Counted from the stretch's first letter, positions 27,732-37,874 are shown. The stretch is DNA of 64,000 bases from CAMDMI01 sp036759185 (GCA_036759185.1 DAIOVD010000002.1:1-64000); one strand, 5' to 3'. Notes: generated by a model not told the origin, from the sequence alone. Numbers and translations: made by a program.

Positions 27732-30005
27732 TCAAGGATGCAATACTAATACTTTTTTGGAAATCTTCGAATCTCCCGAAAAAATAATTACGTTGTAAAG
27801 GCCGTTTGGCAAATTATCTACGCTTAATTCGGCTTTTTCCAGATCATTATTCGGAGAAGTCAATGCCTCTTTCTTCCAGGTTTTTCCTTTCATATCAACC
27901 ATCATAACAGTTGCGCCTTCAAACCATCCGAGTTCAGATTTGGAAAGAACAATTTTGTCGCTGGCCGGATTTGGATACAGTTGAAAATCGGAAGGTGATT
28001 CATTCGATGTAAATTCAGATTGAATCTCACGATTCACACCACCTGAAACTACGACATTGTAATCTTCTACTTCACCATATGTGAAAGTCTCGCAGCTGGT
28101 TCCGTACGCTCCGTACTTCATGACAACCCGCATTCTTGTAGTTCCGTTTTTCGCTGTTGCCGGTACGGTAATGGTTGTAGACAAATTAGCGGCTGAAGAT
28201 GAACTTCGGCTAACCACCTGCTCACCGGCGTCTGTAAACACACCGTTTTTATTCCAGTCAATATACACTCTCCAGTACTCAGTATAAGCAGTTGAGGTGA
28301 AGGCAGCACTGTATCCCAACGAGTAAGAAGAGCCGGCTGTGACATTCGCAGATGCGGTGGTGTAATAAATATATCCGGCATCTTTACCAGACGTGCGGGT
28401 CATACCACCCAATGAAACCCGGTCGATCCACTCATCTGCCTGGCTGGTTCCTTTGGATGTACAATAGGTTACCGTTCCGGAAGACAGTGTGGTGAAGGTT
28501 CCCTGACTGCTCACAGCACTGGTACCTCCGGCACAAACACTCTGAACCTGGAATACATACGCTGTCGCAGCAACCAAACCTGTCAGGTTGTAGCTCGTTG
28601 CTGATGTCGTTACACTGGTAAAACTGGCAGCCGCAGCTGTTTTATACTGAAGATTATACGATGTAGCACCAGAAACTGCTGTCCAGCTGACAGTTGCAGT
28701 GGTTTGTGCAATTGCGGATGAAGCAAGTCCTGTTGGTGTTCCGCAGGTTACTCCTGCCGATGCAGTGGTGAAATTGGTCGTTGCACTATAAGCACTCGAC
28801 CCACCGGAACAAATTGTCTGAACAGCAAACTTGTAACTTGTAGCTGCGGTAAAACCAGATGCATTGTAGCTGTTGGTGGCTGTACTGTAAGTGCCCAGCA
28901 GTGTGTTCGCTGCATTATACACCTGAACATTGTAGGTAACAGCACCGGAAACAGCTCCCCATCCAAGGGTGGCAGTTGTTTGCGTAATAGCAGATGTTGT
29001 CAGACCTGCAGGAACTCCACAGGTTGTTCCCGTTGGATTGTTACAACCACTGGAATTGGCAAGTGAAGCACGGGCACCACCTGGGGCAAGGACAGAACGC
29101 ATGCGGGTTGCCTGTCCGGCAGAGAACATATACATACAGGCATCATCGGTGTAGTCCATGTAGTTCATATACATATCGCTGGTGTTACTGCAGGAAGCAG
29201 TTGGATATGAAGGGCATCCGTAGTTTTCATCAGCCTGGTTCGGAGTATCGGCAACGTTGTCGGTTCCGGAACAGGAAGTACCGTCATCACCCCAGATGTG
29301 GTTCAGATTTAGCCAGTGGCCAACTTCATGGGTTCCTGTCCGGCCTTTATTGAATGGGGCAACTGAAGAACCGCCTCTTCCGAAATAGCGGTAGTCAATT
29401 ACGACACCATCCGTAGAAGCAGGACCGCCAGGGAACTGAGCGTACCCCAGAATTCCACCCCCGATGTTGCAAACCCAGAGATTCAGATAAGTGGATGTAT
29501 TCCAGGCTGCTTTTCCATTGGTAGACGCCGATTTTACAGCGTCATTGGTTCCAAATGTCGTTCTGGTTGTAACTGTCCGGGTGATACCGGTGGTCGCTGC
29601 ACCAGTTGGATCCTGCTTTGCCAGACAAAACTGGATTTCTGCATCGGATTTCAAACCTGCAAACAGGGCAGGTGTGTTCACATGGTCTGCATTGAGCATC
29701 CGGTAATCTTCGTTCAGAACAGCAATCTGGCTGAGAACCTGCGCATCTGAAATGTTTTCAGCGGCAGTACGGTACACGATATGAACAACAACAGGAATGG
29801 TATACACAATACCTGTCGCTTTGTCTGTTCCTTGTTGTTTCTCGAATCTTTGCGTGTTTTCTTCAATCTGCCTCCGGTTATTTTTGATTTCCGGATGAGA
29901 TTGAATCAGGTGCTGGTGGTGTTCTACGGAACCGCAATTCCGCTGGGCCCAACTGCTGAAAGGTAGACTTAACAGCAAGGCAATTTGTAACAGTCTGAAT
30001 TTCAT
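27732..30005 (-). CDS. Secreted M43 (pappalysin-type) metalloprotease with T9SS sorting domain
   Basis: A 757-aa exported protease. Start at MKFRLLQIALLLSLPFSSWAQ, a clear signal peptide; the frame extends 17 codons further upstream. The zinc site is HEVGHWLNLNH (residues about 240-250), with the Met-turn in YMNYMDYTDDACMYMFS, as in Bacteroidota M43B enzymes. Two fibronectin type III-like repeats follow (each with the pattern ATSYNLQ/ATYNVQ ... FTT), then a GEVED-type domain ending in FTYGEVEDYNVVV. The last 75 residues form a type A T9SS tail (DFQLYPNPASDKI ... LPNGLYNVIIF). It is probably exported through the T9SS and either released or anchored on the surface. Confidence 0.9.
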   Translation of the reverse strand: MKFRLLQIALLLSLPFSSWAQRNCGSVEHHQHLIQSHPEIKNNRRQIEENTQRFEKQQGTDKATGIVYTIPVVVHIVYRTAAENISDAQVLSQIAVLNEDYRMLNADHVNTPALFAGLKSDAEIQFCLAKQDPTGAATTGITRTVTTRTTFGTNDAVKSASTNGKAAWNTSTYLNLWVCNIGGGILGYAQFPGGPASTDGVVIDYRYFGRGGSSVAPFNKGRTGTHEVGHWLNLNHIWGDDGTSCSGTDNVADTPNQADENYGCPSYPTASCSNTSDMYMNYMDYTDDACMYMFSAGQATRMRSVLAPGGARASLANSSGCNNPTGTTCGVPAGLTTSAITQTTATLGWGAVSGAVTYNVQVYNAANTLLGTYSTATNSYNASGFTAATSYKFAVQTICSGGSSAYSATTNFTTASAGVTCGTPTGLASSAIAQTTATVSWTAVSGATSYNLQYKTAAAASFTSVTTSATSYNLTGLVAATAYVFQVQSVCAGGTSAVSSQGTFTTLSSGTVTYCTSKGTSQADEWIDRVSLGGMTRTSGKDAGYIYYTTASANVTAGSSYSLGYSAAFTSTAYTEYWRVYIDWNKNGVFTDAGEQVVSRSSSSAANLSTTITVPATAKNGTTRMRVVMKYGAYGTSCETFTYGEVEDYNVVVSGGVNREIQSEFTSNESPSDFQLYPNPASDKIVLSKSELGWFEGATVMMVDMKGKTWKKEALTSPNNDLEKAELSVDNLPNGLYNVIIFSGDSKISKKVLVLHP

Positions 30006-30291
30006 TTGAAACGATTTGATAATCCGCAAACGTTCAAATTTGAATTGATTTATCAAACTAAAAAATCACTCAACTCAAAAAAAAGAACTGTTTTTCATCG
30101 TAACACAAGACTTAATCAAAATTAAATTCGGTAAAATTTCAAATTGGAAAGGTAAAATTTTGTGGGCAACAAGAAATAGTTCAATCAGTATCCCGAAAAA
30201 CTCCAATCGCATAAGTCCGGATTTCATACAAAATACAATCGCATTCTGAAAAATACACTTCCGGAATCCGTTCGATTAACCAGATTTGTGC

Positions 30292-31065
30292 ATGATTCTG
30301 GTCGATACCCACACGCATATTTTTGGCGAACAATTTCAAACCGATCTGGCTCCTGTCGTAGAACGTGCCGTAAAGGTTGGAGTTCAATGGATGCTTCTGC
30401 CCAATATTGAAAGCTCAACGATCGGCATGGTGTCAGATGCCTGTGCCCAACATCCTCAACTAAAACCGATGTGGGGACTTCACCCTTGCCACGTACTGGC
30501 CAATTGGAGAGAAGAACTGGATACCATTTATCCGATGTTTGATCAGTTTCCCGCCGCTGCTGTCGGAGAAATCGGGCTTGATCTTTACTGGTCGAAGGAA
30601 TTTATTGAAGAGCAAAAGCAGGCACTGACGGTTCAGTTGGGCTGGGCATTGGAGAAATCGATTCCGGTCTCACTCCACACCAGAGAAGCAACCCGAGAAG
30701 CCATTGATCTTGTCAAACCATTTGCAGCCCAAGGTATACGGGGTGTTTTCCATTGTTTTTCCGGTACGGAAGATGAGGCCAGAGAAATTATAGCTATGGG
30801 ATTTTTTCTGGGTGTGGGCGGAAGTATTACGTATAAGAAAAACTCCCTCCGCGATTTTATCAGCCGGATTCCGCTGGATCACATCGTCCTGGAAACCGAT
30901 GCACCCTACCTTCCTCCTGTTCCGTACCGGGGAAAACGAAATGAACCCGCTTATCTTCAGGAAGTTGTCTATGGACTTTCGGACCTTTACGAAATAAGTC
31001 CGGCACGAATTGCAGAAATAACCACTGCAAATGCAGTTTCTTTATTTGATTTGGAATCCCATTAA
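30292..31065 (+). CDS. TatD family metal-dependent hydrolase
   Basis: A 257-aa TIM-barrel hydrolase. Metal ligands are visible in order: HTH in LVDTHTHIFG, Glu in VGEIGLDLYW, His in SLHTREA, His in VFHCFSG, and Asp in LETDAPYL. TatD proteins are cytoplasmic metal-dependent nucleases linked to DNA repair and RNA quality control. Start at the ATG 30292; a TTG two codons earlier is possible. The 286 bp before it, between the divergent protease start and this gene, is AT-rich and shows no gene. Confidence 0.9.
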   Translation: MILVDTHTHIFGEQFQTDLAPVVERAVKVGVQWMLLPNIESSTIGMVSDACAQHPQLKPMWGLHPCHVLANWREELDTIYPMFDQFPAAAVGEIGLDLYWSKEFIEEQKQALTVQLGWALEKSIPVSLHTREATREAIDLVKPFAAQGIRGVFHCFSGTEDEAREIIAMGFFLGVGGSITYKKNSLRDFISRIPLDHIVLETDAPYLPPVPYRGKRNEPAYLQEVVYGLSDLYEISPARIAEITTANAVSLFDLESH

Positions 31066-31114
31066 TAACCGTCTGAAAAGGCTGTTTCCGCTTATTTTAA
31101 AGAACATTTGAACA

Positions 31115-32203
31115 TTGAAAGATCAGGAGAAACCATCCGGTGAATACAAAACCATTCAGGTAAAGAAAAGTCCTGACCCCAAAGCGGCGTCGGTGATGCT
31201 GATTTACACAGGAGGAACGCTGGGAATGGTATTTGAAGAATCTGCCCAGACACTCGTTCCGTTTGACTTCGAGCAGATTCTCAGTCAGATCCCGGAGATT
31301 GATAAGTTCAATCTGAACCTGACGGTGATTTCGTTTCATCAACTGATTGATTCTGCCAACGTGCAACCATCGCACTGGATCACGATGGCGAGTCTGATCG
31401 AGCAACATTATGATGGATATAATGGTTTTGTGATCATTCACGGGACCGATACCATGGCCTATTCGGCTTCGGCCCTAAGTTATCTTCTGGAAGACCTGAA
31501 CAAGCCTGTCATTTTTACTGGAGCTCAGCTACCGATCGGTGCCGTCCGGACAGATGCGAGGGAAAACCTGATCACCGCCCTGGAAATTGCTTCGGCCCGA
31601 CGGGATGGAAGACCGATTGTGCCGGAAGTCTGTGTGTTTTTCAGCAACAAACTTCTGCGTGGCAACCGGGCCAAAAAAATCGAAAGTGCGCAGTTCCGGG
31701 CGTTTGAAAGCAAAAACTATCCATCATTGGCTACCTGCGGAATCCGGATCGACTACAATTTCAATGTGATCAAACCCTATCAGCCGTACAGCAAGCTAAA
31801 GGTCTACAAAAAGATGGACAGCCATGTGACCATTCTCAAGCTTTTTCCTGGCATCAACTATGTTACGGTGAAGGCTATTCTGGAAATTCCGGGATTGAGG
31901 GGAGTCGTGCTGGAAACCTACGGATCCGGAAATGCAGAGACCAGCGACTGGTTCATTGGCCTTCTGAAAAACGCCATTGACAGCGGAATGCTCATTTACA
32001 ATGTGAGCCAGTGCAACGGTGGCACCGTCACACAAGGACGGTACGAAACTTCACGCCACCTACAGGACATCGGAGTGTTGAGTGGTGCTGATTCAACCAC
32101 CGAAGCGGCCATCACCAAACTGATGTTTCTTCTTGCCAACCAGGAATTTCCGGCCGATGCCCGCCGTTATCTGGTTCGGGCAATCCGGGGAGAGATGAGC
32201 TAG
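31115..32203 (+). CDS. ansA: Type I L-asparaginase
   Basis: A 362-residue asparaginase that hydrolyses L-asparagine to aspartate and ammonia. The first catalytic Thr is in LIYTGGTLGM and the second in IIHGTDTMAYSASALSYLL; DARENLITALEIA and LRGNRAKK complete the family pattern. There is no signal peptide, consistent with a cytoplasmic type I enzyme. The start is a TTG at 31115. The first 25 residues are not conserved, and no ATG lies ahead of the catalytic motif, so the true start could be slightly downstream. 49 bp after tatD. Confidence 0.93.
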   Translation: MKDQEKPSGEYKTIQVKKSPDPKAASVMLIYTGGTLGMVFEESAQTLVPFDFEQILSQIPEIDKFNLNLTVISFHQLIDSANVQPSHWITMASLIEQHYDGYNGFVIIHGTDTMAYSASALSYLLEDLNKPVIFTGAQLPIGAVRTDARENLITALEIASARRDGRPIVPEVCVFFSNKLLRGNRAKKIESAQFRAFESKNYPSLATCGIRIDYNFNVIKPYQPYSKLKVYKKMDSHVTILKLFPGINYVTVKAILEIPGLRGVVLETYGSGNAETSDWFIGLLKNAIDSGMLIYNVSQCNGGTVTQGRYETSRHLQDIGVLSGADSTTEAAITKLMFLLANQEFPADARRYLVRAIRGEMS

Positions 32204-32244
32204 CTGACAAAAATATCCGGAAAGCTTCCTTTCTTTGCACCTTC

Positions 32245-33051
32245 ATGGCACAACTACGCATCGTCTTATTTTTCCTTCTGATCATTTTTTCTTCCTGCAG
32301 TAAATTCTCTAAACTGCAGAAATCGGACGATCTGGATGTGAAGCGGGAAGGCGCTTATGCCTATTACGACAAAAAAGATTTTTACCGTGCTTCTCAGTTG
32401 CTGGAGGAATTGATTCCTCTTTTAAAGGGAACAGAGAACGCTGAAAAAGCCGAATTCCTGTATGCCATGTGCCAGTATGAACTCCGGCTCCTGGAATCAT
32501 CGGCTTTCTATTTTGACTATTTTCTGGAAACCTATCCCCGAAGCATTTACGCTGAAGAAGCCTCCTATATGGTGGCATTGTCTCAGTTTGAAAATTCTCC
32601 TTCATACTATCTGGACCAGGGAAATACAGACAAAGCGATTCTGGCGATTGAAAATTTTATAAATAAATATCCGGATTCTGAGCGAAGGCCGAAGTGCCAG
32701 ACGATGATCGACCGGCTGAATGAAAAGCTGGAGACGAAGGATTTTGAAAATGCCCGTTTGTTTTACCAGGTGATGGAATATAAATCGGCCATCATCACAT
32801 TGAATAATTTTGCCAAGGATTATCCAAACTCACCGGAAAGGGAGCAGGCATTGTACATCCGGATTCTGGCGGCGTTCAAACTGGCGAAAAACAGCACGGA
32901 TGCGAAAAAGCCGGAGCGTTTTCAACAAACAATAGATTTTTATACTACTTTTGTCGATTCATTTCCAAAGAGCAAAAAACTGAAGGAACTGGAGAATGTT
33001 TTTGACTACTCCAGCCGGCAGTTGGCTCTGGCGAAGAAAGATTCAAAATGA
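32245..33051 (+). CDS. bamD: Outer membrane assembly lipoprotein BamD
   Basis: A 268-aa TPR-containing lipoprotein, the essential BamA partner in outer-membrane protein assembly. Signal peptide with lipobox FSSC (Cys18), then tetratricopeptide repeats (YAYYDKKDFYRASQLLEEL, EFLYAMCQYELRLLESSA, and YKSAIITLNNFAKDYPNSP). Length and repeat pattern match Bacteroidota BamD/YfiO. A TTTCTTTG box ends 7 nt before the ATG, so the message could be nearly leaderless. The stop overlaps rpoZ by ATGA. Confidence 0.95.
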   Translation: MAQLRIVLFFLLIIFSSCSKFSKLQKSDDLDVKREGAYAYYDKKDFYRASQLLEELIPLLKGTENAEKAEFLYAMCQYELRLLESSAFYFDYFLETYPRSIYAEEASYMVALSQFENSPSYYLDQGNTDKAILAIENFINKYPDSERRPKCQTMIDRLNEKLETKDFENARLFYQVMEYKSAIITLNNFAKDYPNSPEREQALYIRILAAFKLAKNSTDAKKPERFQQTIDFYTTFVDSFPKSKKLKELENVFDYSSRQLALAKKDSK

Positions 33052-33410
33052 AAAAACAGAAAATAGATCCCACCCGGCAGTTACGTTCTGCCAGTCCGAA
33101 AATTCCGGTTTCTGCGGTAACACGAGATCTGGATTCGATCATCGAACCAACCGGAAACCTGTATGAGTCCATCGTTGTGATTGGCCGCAGGGCCCGTCAG
33201 ATCGGAACCAAAGAAAAAGTGGAGCTCACTGAAAAGCTGGCTGAGTTCGCCACCGGGATCGACAACCTCGAAGAAATTTTCGAAAACCGGGAGCAGATTG
33301 AAATCTCCCGCCACTTTGAAAGACAACCAAAACCAACAGCAACTGCGATTGACGAGTTTCTGGACGGTAAATTGTTTTTCCGCAAAGCCGACGAAAACGA
33401 AGCCGAATAA
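33048..33410 (+). CDS. rpoZ: RNA polymerase omega subunit (Bacteroidota type)
   Basis: A 120-aa homologue of the omega/Rpb6 subunit that stabilises beta-prime in RNA polymerase. The conserved core is GNLYESIVVIGRRARQI, followed by LAEFATGIDNLEEIFENREQ and a C-terminal FLDGKLFFRK, the form typical of this phylum. It overlaps bamD by 4 bp, a very common pairing in Bacteroidota. coaBC, which often comes next, is absent here and a terminator follows instead. Confidence 0.93.
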   Translation: MKKQKIDPTRQLRSASPKIPVSAVTRDLDSIIEPTGNLYESIVVIGRRARQIGTKEKVELTEKLAEFATGIDNLEEIFENREQIEISRHFERQPKPTATAIDEFLDGKLFFRKADENEAE

Positions 33411-33430
33411 TTTCCGGCTATCATCATAAC

Positions 33431-33461
33431 AAAAAAGCTGCGCTTACTGCGTGGCTTTTTT
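33431..33461 (+). terminator. Intrinsic terminator after rpoZ
   Basis: Stem of eight pairs with two G-U wobbles (33437-33443 region against 33449-33455), extended by A-T pairs and ending in a T run. It closes the bamD-rpoZ unit. The 240 bp from here to the next gene contains no supported gene. Confidence 0.75.
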
Positions 33462-33702
33462 TATGCCCTGTTCCGAACCCATGCATGGTTTCTTAATCAA
33501 AAATGGTACTGGATTTGACGTAGATATCGATGGAATTCCGCAAGACTTCAGCTTCCGGAAATTGAAACACCAGGCTGATTTTCAGCGGGTGAAATGAGGG
33601 TTTTTCCTGCTGAACATTTGCTGACCAGGCCTCACTGCCGAATTTTCTTTGGGCATTGACAATTTTGCCTTTACTTCGGACCTTTAAAAAATTTAATCTT
33701 TA

Positions 33703-35433
33703 ATGGCGACACCAAATCAAGCATTGACACAGGATGCAAGTCATCCCAAGGGCTTGTATATTTTGTTCTTCACCGAAATGTGGGAACGCTTCGGGTACTA
33801 TCTCATGCTGGGAATCTTTTCCCTCTATATGCTCGATGGTTGGAACAACGGAGGTATGGGTTTTGACCCCGGCAAAAAATCTGATATTTACGGAACCTAC
33901 CTCGGACTGGTTTACCTCACACCGTTCATTGGCGGACTGCTGGCCGACCGGATTCTGGGATACCGCCGGTCCATTGTGCTGGGTGGCCTTATGATGGCAG
34001 CCGGTTATTTCTGCCTTTCGATTCACAGTGAAACTACTTTCTTTATTGCCCTGGGCCTTGTGATCTGTGGCAACGGATTTTTCAAACCGAATATTTCAAC
34101 GCTTGTCGGGAACCTGTACAGCACCGATGAACTGAAAAGTAAAAAGGATGCCGGCTACAACATTTTCTACATGGGCATCAACGTGGGGGCCTTCATCTGC
34201 AACTTCGTCGCTGCGTACATGCGCATCAATTACGGATGGGGTTATGCCTTCGCTGCGGCAGGTGTGGGTATGTTGCTTGGTGTAACCATTTTCCTGGCAG
34301 GCACACAGCACATTAAACATGTGGATGTGGTGAAGCCTCTGAAAGACGGCGATATGCCAACAGGCAAAATCCTTGGAATGACGGTACTGCCAATGTTTAT
34401 ATTCGGAATTCTGGGCTATATCTTTCCCGGAAACATTCTGGGTACCGATACCAACGACGCCTTTATTTTCGGTTGTTTACCTGTCATCGGTTTCTTTATT
34501 TACCTGGCATTTACTGCAGAAGCCAAAGAAAGCCGGGCCATCAAAGCACTGCTGGCTGTGTTTACCTGCGTGATTTTATTCTTTGCGATTTTCCACCAGA
34601 ACGGTGATGCACTCACCATCTGGGCAGAGGACCATACCGACCGCAAAATGCCGGAAAGCATTTCAACCGCCGCCAATTCCATCGGCATGGCCCAGGTTGT
34701 GGTGAACAATGACATCGTGTCAAGTGATGAAAACACCTTCAATGCCACCATCAAAAGCATGCGGGATCAGGAAAATGCGATGCCTGCTGTTACCAAAGAA
34801 GAGCTTCAGGCCAAAGGAAAATTTGCCGGTCAGATCGGGCAACTGGAAAAATCACGCAAGTATTTTGAAAGTCTTCCCGGTGATCAGATTCCTCCAAAAG
34901 GACAGGATCTTAAACTATATTCAACCGAACTGTACCAATCGATGAACCCATTCTGGGTAGTGGTTCTGACGCCACTTGTGATCGGTTTCTTCGGATTTCT
35001 CCGTGGCCGGAACAGCGAACCAAGTACGCCAACCAAAATTGCCATTGGTCTTATCATTACTGCCCTTTCCTCTTTGGTGATGGTGGGCGCTGTCCTTTCG
35101 ACCAACAACCTGACGGGAAAAGCCGGTTCTTTCTGGCTCCTGGCTTCGTACGGTGTGATTACGATCGGGGAACTTTGCCTGTCGCCAATGGGACTGTCAC
35201 TCGTTTCCAAACTTTCGCCGCCAAGGATTACCGCTCTGATGATGGGTGGATTTTTCCTCGCTATTTCGGTAGGTAACAAACTTTCCGGTATGCTTTCGGG
35301 TATGTGGGAAGGATTCGAGCACAAAGAAGATTTCTTCTACATGAACTTCGGACTGGTTCTCGCAGCCGGGATTCTTTTGTTTCTGATGCTGAAATGGCTC
35401 AATGGCGTCATGCGTGAAAACAAACTTTTTTAA
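33703..35433 (+). CDS. POT family peptide transporter with large central loop
   Basis: Proton-coupled oligopeptide transporter (MFS fold), 576 aa. The ExxER proton-coupling motif is TEMWERFGYY (near residue 25) and the PTR2 signature GNGFFKPNISTLVGNLY follows near 125. About 12-14 transmembrane segments. Between the two halves there is an extra hydrophilic stretch of roughly 100 residues (about 305-410, from WAEDHTDRKMPES to LYSTELYQS) that the neighbouring paralogue lacks. Followed by a terminator and a second POT gene. Confidence 0.93.
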   Translation: MATPNQALTQDASHPKGLYILFFTEMWERFGYYLMLGIFSLYMLDGWNNGGMGFDPGKKSDIYGTYLGLVYLTPFIGGLLADRILGYRRSIVLGGLMMAAGYFCLSIHSETTFFIALGLVICGNGFFKPNISTLVGNLYSTDELKSKKDAGYNIFYMGINVGAFICNFVAAYMRINYGWGYAFAAAGVGMLLGVTIFLAGTQHIKHVDVVKPLKDGDMPTGKILGMTVLPMFIFGILGYIFPGNILGTDTNDAFIFGCLPVIGFFIYLAFTAEAKESRAIKALLAVFTCVILFFAIFHQNGDALTIWAEDHTDRKMPESISTAANSIGMAQVVVNNDIVSSDENTFNATIKSMRDQENAMPAVTKEELQAKGKFAGQIGQLEKSRKYFESLPGDQIPPKGQDLKLYSTELYQSMNPFWVVVLTPLVIGFFGFLRGRNSEPSTPTKIAIGLIITALSSLVMVGAVLSTNNLTGKAGSFWLLASYGVITIGELCLSPMGLSLVSKLSPPRITALMMGGFFLAISVGNKLSGMLSGMWEGFEHKEDFFYMNFGLVLAAGILLFLMLKWLNGVMRENKLF

Positions 35434-35451
35434 TCAACAACTACATCCATC

Positions 35452-35480
35452 AAAAGCCGTGTTTCATCGCGGCTTTTTTT
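35452..35480 (+). terminator. Intrinsic terminator between the two POT transporter genes
   Basis: AAAAGCCG (35452-35459) pairs with CGGCTTTT (from 35470) around a short loop and is followed by further T residues. It suggests the two transporters are transcribed separately, although they are only 63 bp apart. Confidence 0.8.
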
Positions 35481-35496
35481 ATCATACCAAACTAAA

Positions 35497-37023
35497 ATGC
35501 AACAGACACAGACCTTAGATCAGATACAGACCTTTGAAGGAAAGTATCCGAAACAGTTGTGGTATCTCTTCTTCTCTGAAATGTGGGAGCGCTTCTGCTT
35601 CTACGGAATGAGGGGAATGCTCACCTTTTTTATGGTGAATCACCTGTTCATGGAAGAGAAACAGGCCAACCTTCAGTATGGAGCGACTCAGGCATTTGTT
35701 TATGCGTTTACCTTCATCGGTGGTTTGTTTGCCGATAAAATTCTGGGTTTCCGGAAGTCGCTTTTCTGGGGTGGCCTGCTTATGATCACCGGAAGTCTGA
35801 TCCTGGCATACGATCCAAAGGAGTTTTTCTTTCTGGGTCTGAGCTTCAACATCATCGGGACGGGTTTCTTTAAACCCAACATCTCCACGATGGTGGGTGC
35901 TCTATACAAAGAAGGCGACAGCCGACGGGATGCCGGATTTTCGCTGTTTTATTCCGGAATCAATATCGGGGCACTGTTGGGTGGATATGCCTGCGTCGCC
36001 ATTGGGAAAGGTGCCTTACTTGGTTCAATGGTTCCCGAAGCGCTTCGCTGGAATGTGGCCTTCGGACTTGCCGCTGTGGTGATGACCATAAGCTTGATCA
36101 CATTTGTTTATACACGCAGCACATTGGGTCCAATCGGATTGTCGCCTTTCCAATCCGCAGAAGGCAAAACCGAAGAGGGAAAAAAATGGTATGAATATGT
36201 GGTGTATGCAGGTGCGCTGGCTGCGATTCCGTTGATTATGATGATGGTAGCCAATACGGAATACACCGATATTTTTATGTACATCATCGGGCCGTTCAGT
36301 TTGCTCTATCTGGTGTATGAGATGACCCGCCACTCAGCTGCGGAAGCCAAAAAACTGGCGGCTGCGTTGTTGTTCATACTTTTCTCAGTTGTTTTCTGGG
36401 CCATTTTCGAACAGGCAGGAGGATCCCTCAGTTTGTTTGCTGCCAATAACCTGAGCGACAAAATGCTGGGCGGAATGCTCACTCTGGATCCAAACGGTGT
36501 GAACAACGCTGCCAACAGTTTGTTCGTGATTCTCTTTGCTCCGGTTGTGGGTTTGCTGTGGGTCTGGATGTCGGGCCGGAAGATGGAGCCCAATACAGTG
36601 GTGAAATTTGGCCTGGGCTTCCTGTTTCTGGGAATTGCCTTCTATGCCTTCTATGCCTGCCGCTTTTTTGCCAATGAAGACGGTGTGGCCTCTCTCGACG
36701 TATTCACCATCGCCTATTTTGTTGTAACCCTCGGAGAACTGTGCCTGTCTCCCATCGGACTGTCCATTATGACCAAACTTTCGCCAGCCCGGCTTCAGGG
36801 TTTGATGATGGGAATGTGGTTTCTGGCAAGTGCGTACGGACAATATGTGGCCGGATTATTTGGCGCCAGTATTGTATCGGTAGCCACCAATCCAACTCCA
36901 ATGGACAAGCTACTTTCTTACACTGAAGGCTACAAGCAATTTGCACTCTATGCGATCATCGCCGGGGTGTTGCTCATTGTTATTTCTCCGCTGATCCGGA
37001 AACTGATGCAGGAGGTGAAATAA
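35497..37023 (+). CDS. POT family peptide transporter
   Basis: Second proton-coupled oligopeptide transporter, 508 aa, about 14 TM segments. The ExxER motif is SEMWERFCFYGMRG, and the PTR2 signature GTGFFKPNISTMVGALY is present. It lacks the long central loop of its neighbour; the equivalent connection (FEQAGGSLSLFAANNLSD) is short. The pair looks like an old tandem duplication followed by divergence. Imports di- and tripeptides across the inner membrane with protons. It starts 16 bp after the terminator of the first transporter. Confidence 0.95.
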   Translation: MQQTQTLDQIQTFEGKYPKQLWYLFFSEMWERFCFYGMRGMLTFFMVNHLFMEEKQANLQYGATQAFVYAFTFIGGLFADKILGFRKSLFWGGLLMITGSLILAYDPKEFFFLGLSFNIIGTGFFKPNISTMVGALYKEGDSRRDAGFSLFYSGINIGALLGGYACVAIGKGALLGSMVPEALRWNVAFGLAAVVMTISLITFVYTRSTLGPIGLSPFQSAEGKTEEGKKWYEYVVYAGALAAIPLIMMMVANTEYTDIFMYIIGPFSLLYLVYEMTRHSAAEAKKLAAALLFILFSVVFWAIFEQAGGSLSLFAANNLSDKMLGGMLTLDPNGVNNAANSLFVILFAPVVGLLWVWMSGRKMEPNTVVKFGLGFLFLGIAFYAFYACRFFANEDGVASLDVFTIAYFVVTLGELCLSPIGLSIMTKLSPARLQGLMMGMWFLASAYGQYVAGLFGASIVSVATNPTPMDKLLSYTEGYKQFALYAIIAGVLLIVISPLIRKLMQEVK

Positions 37024-37073
37024 GGAAGTGGCGGAAGAGAAATCTGGTTCAGTTCCGGAATTTTCCATTCCCC

Positions 37074-37874
37074 TTACTCCCCGCTTTTCTCCAGCTCTTT
37101 TTTCAACTTCTGATGCAACGCCCGGGTTTCGGCCTGTAAGGTGTTGTACAAATTTATATGCCCATTGGCAACATTGATCCGCTCCTGCAACGCATTCATC
37201 AGGTGAAGTGAATTGGCAGGATCAGAAAGCTGATTGTCCGAAGCAGCCTTCAGGAATTGCAAACTGGCACTGTCCAGGATCCGGTTGGAGAGCTCATTCA
37301 TTTCCGGATCGTCGATGTCGCTCACAAACCGGGTCTGGTCAAACAACACCGGATTAAACAGCGCATCCACCAGCCGGGCATTGTTGTTGTTCACAATCAG
37401 ATTCACCCTTTCCAGATTGTGGTAGTAGCGAACAATGGCCCGTTTGACAGTATCGTTCCGTATGAGTCCGATCGTTCCGGTGGAAATGAGTTCTTTAAAA
37501 GTTGTGTTGGTTGGGTTGAACGTTCTTCGTGAAGCCAGCGAATTAAGCTGAGGCAGCACCGAATCCATCTGGTGAAAACCTTTATGACGCACGAAATGTT
37601 GCACCACTTCCACGCCATGATCGGAATAAGCAGTTTCAATCCGGATAAATTCCGTCAGTAAAACCGATTGTTCGTCAAGATCGGAACAAAGATTGGCCAA
37701 CGACTGTGCTTCCTGACGGTTTTCGGCTTGCTGCTTATTCCAGTTGTCCAGACTCAGGGCAATGAGAATGCCGATCACCACCAGCACGATTTCACCCAGG
37801 GCATAGGCCAGATAGCGACTGATCTGGTTTCCGGACAGCATTTGTTCACGGACGGAGCGGAAGATTCGGAGCAT
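37074..37874 (-). CDS. DUF6090 family membrane-anchored protein
   Basis: A 266-aa protein with a single N-terminal transmembrane helix embedded in the family signature YLAYALGEIVLVVIGILIAL followed by SLDNWN. The rest is soluble and mostly helical. This family is frequent in Bacteroidota, often as several copies, and has no assigned function. It converges on the second POT gene, with 50 bp between the stops. I see nothing in the neighbourhood that suggests a role. Confidence 0.85.
   Translation of the reverse strand: MLRIFRSVREQMLSGNQISRYLAYALGEIVLVVIGILIALSLDNWNKQQAENRQEAQSLANLCSDLDEQSVLLTEFIRIETAYSDHGVEVVQHFVRHKGFHQMDSVLPQLNSLASRRTFNPTNTTFKELISTGTIGLIRNDTVKRAIVRYYHNLERVNLIVNNNNARLVDALFNPVLFDQTRFVSDIDDPEMNELSNRILDSASLQFLKAASDNQLSDPANSLHLMNALQERINVANGHINLYNTLQAETRALHQKLKKELEKSGE

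Noticed and set aside
33481..33597. Small 38-codon frame between rpoZ and the first POT gene
   Set aside because: It has no promoter box or similarity and follows a terminator; it could not be supported as a gene.
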